From Streptomyces sp. ISL-100 (GTDB lineage: Bacteria; Actinomycetota; Actinomycetes; Streptomycetales; Streptomycetaceae): a stretch of 64,000 nt of DNA. This document shows positions 63,130 through 64,000 of the stretch, in pieces. The position numbers and the translations under genes were made by a program. Position 1 is the stretch's first letter; each line of letters opens with the position of its first letter. The notes under the pieces were generated by a model. That model saw nothing but the letters and a program-made list of their open reading frames with translations. It made no database searches and was not told the origin of the DNA. Location of the stretch: assembly GCF_018614615.1 (NCBI RefSeq), contig NZ_JAGGOK010000027.1, positions 1 to 64,000 on the forward strand, written 5' to 3'.

Positions 63130-63564
63130 TTACCGGCCCGCGCCGGCTCGGGGGCGGCGGGTGAGGAGGATGCCGAGGGCGATCATGGCAACGCCCAGAG
63201 CGAAGTGCAGCCAGTTGTCGGCCGTGTTGAGCGGCACGAAGTTGGCCGAGCTGTCATGGTCGATGAACAGTCCGTACAGCCACAGCGCCAGGTAGATGAC
63301 ACCACCACCGATGAGGAAGTTACGGGCGGTGAGCGGGGCGCGGGCCATGGCCACACCGGCGATGCCGAACAGCAGGTGCACGATGTTGTGCAGTACTGAC
63401 ACCTGGAACAGGCCGAGCAGCTTGGCCTCGGAGTCGTGCTCGGCGAACTTCAGCGTGTCGTAGTCGGTGGTGATCCCGGGGATGAAACCGAGGACGCCGA
63501 CCAGCAGCGCTGCCTGTTGCACAGGGGTCCGGGCGATTGACGCCGTACGGTGCTGAGCGCTCAT
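63130..63564 (-). CDS. DUF4383 four-helix membrane protein
   Basis: Small membrane protein of 144 residues from the ATG at 63564 (AGGAGAAAGAAG upstream). Four hydrophobic helices are seen: [53 protein letters not shown] and [16 protein letters not shown]. The function is unknown. It lies 11 bases before the ligase start and may be co-transcribed with it. The open frame extends further upstream without a good start. Confidence 0.85.
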   Translation of the reverse strand: MSAQHRTASIARTPVQQAALLVGVLGFIPGITTDYDTLKFAEHDSEAKLLGLFQVSVLHNIVHLLFGIAGVAMARAPLTARNFLIGGGVIYLALWLYGLFIDHDSSANFVPLNTADNWLHFALGVAMIALGILLTRRPRAGAGR

Positions 63565-63866
63565 TACCGCACTTCTTTCTCCTGAGGGCAGCCCGCTGGG
63601 CCGCCCGATCGGTCCCAGTACTGAGCAGCCTGTACCCAGTCCTTTCGCGGTTAGCCGGTCCACTCGATCGGGCGCTCTTCTGCCGGTGCCGGGCCGCTCA
63701 CCAGCGGGCGCGGGCATGCCTGACACCATCACGACGACCGTGGCTGTCGGGGAAAGTCTCCGCACCGACGGGCATACGGCTACCGCGATTACGACGAGTT
63801 GAGCATAATCCGCGCCGCCACGGTCCGCTATCCGGCGAAAATGAGCCGATCCCGGCACAGGCCGGA

Positions 63867-63901
63867 GCCCTGCCCCGAGGCCGACGCTTCAGGGGCAGGG
63901 C
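63867..63901 (-). terminator. Terminator of the cut-off cold shock gene
   Basis: GCCCTGCCCC (63867-63876) and GGGGCAGGGC (63892-63901) form a perfect 10-base stem with a 15-base loop, 13 bases after the stop on the minus strand. The remaining gap 63565-63866 holds no gene I can support. Confidence 0.75.
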
Positions 63902-63914
63902 AATGAGTCGTGCC

Positions 63915-64000
63915 TCAGGTGCGGTTGACCCGCTCCGCCTGCGGCCCCTTGGGCCCCTGGGTGACCTCGAACTGGACCTTGTCGCCCTCCGCGAGCTCCT
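63915..64000 (-). CDS. Cold shock protein, C-terminal part cut by the window edge
   Basis: The last 27 residues and stop are present: ELAEGDKVQFEVTQGPKGPQ and then AERVNRT. This is the C-terminal end of a CspA-type domain, similar to but distinct from the 56891 protein ([20 protein letters not shown]). The N-terminal RNP motifs lie outside the window. It is a second cold shock gene in this region. Confidence 0.85.
   Translation of the reverse strand, partial: ELAEGDKVQFEVTQGPKGPQAERVNRT

Overview
The window is high-GC actinobacterial DNA, most likely from a Streptomyces. The evidence is the strong third-position G/C bias, GTG starts with GGAGG-type ribosome sites, and families typical of that genus: a Streptomyces subtilisin inhibitor, a TgmA/TgmB-type graspetide locus, SpoIIE-type phosphatases with PAS/GAF domains, an SCO5918-like protein next to a 67-residue cold shock protein, and secreted ricin-B-lectin enzymes. 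I see no rRNA, tRNA, CRISPR array, prophage or intact insertion sequence.

Layout. 24-5330 (minus) is an alpha-glucoside operon in the order GH13 glucosidase, binding lipoprotein, MalF-like permease with a large extracellular insert, MalG-like permease. 5551-6825 is a solitary sugar-binding protein whose lipobox cysteine is replaced by Tyr. 7006-10559 is a PadR / ABC ATPase / FtsX operon. 10734-14943 holds a STAS anti-sigma antagonist and a second-type dnaK-grpE-alcohol dehydrogenase operon. 15015-18806 holds a PEBP protein, a cupin, a CapA-like protein and, on the minus strand, a PP2C phosphatase translationally coupled to an ADP-ribosylglycohydrolase. 18955-20101 is a two-gene graspetide locus whose precursor gene carries a +1 frameshift just before the core. 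It is followed by a class A penicillin-binding protein with altered transpeptidase motifs. 22290-27906 is a mixed stretch of small proteins, a DinB/TIGR03086-like protein, a probable pseudogene, a coiled-coil/basic/winged-helix protein, a secreted HAD phosphatase and a GT2 glycosyltransferase coupled to a large SpoIIE phosphatase (to 30383).

30591-33512 holds small proteins and an ArsB/NhaD-like permease between two paralogous CBS-domain proteins. 34350-36048 is a divergent FAD oxidoreductase / XRE-cupin regulator pair. 36101-39695 was a LacI-controlled beta-glucoside (GH1) operon and now looks inactivated: a frameshift in the GH1 gene, a deletion that removed the MalF permease and the start of the MalG permease, and a nonsense codon in the binding protein. 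The LacI regulator (39981-40997) and a striking double operator remain intact. 41088-44475 is an ATP-grasp ligase / CocE-type hydrolase operon. 44582-45524 is a secreted TNT-domain (NAD glycohydrolase family) toxin with a small probable immunity protein. 45550-53103 carries secreted enzymes: a PHB-depolymerase-type esterase, the subtilisin inhibitor, a sugar dehydrogenase and a ThuA/DUF1080 protein that share almost the same lectin domain.

53111-64000 holds another SpoIIE phosphatase, a DUF3048 lipoprotein, the SCO5918/cspA pair, an MFS exporter with a C-terminal monooxygenase-like domain, a UDP-glucose dehydrogenase-type enzyme, a DUF2071 protein, a YbdK carboxylate-amine ligase, a DUF4383 membrane protein and the 3' end of a second cold shock gene cut by the window edge.

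The points most worth checking are the out-of-frame graspetide core, an imperfect inverted repeat shared by the graspetide and TNT promoters, the three lesions in the beta-glucoside operon, the CBS-permease-CBS cassette and the ATP-grasp/CocE pair. All family calls are from reading motifs by eye. No database search was possible.
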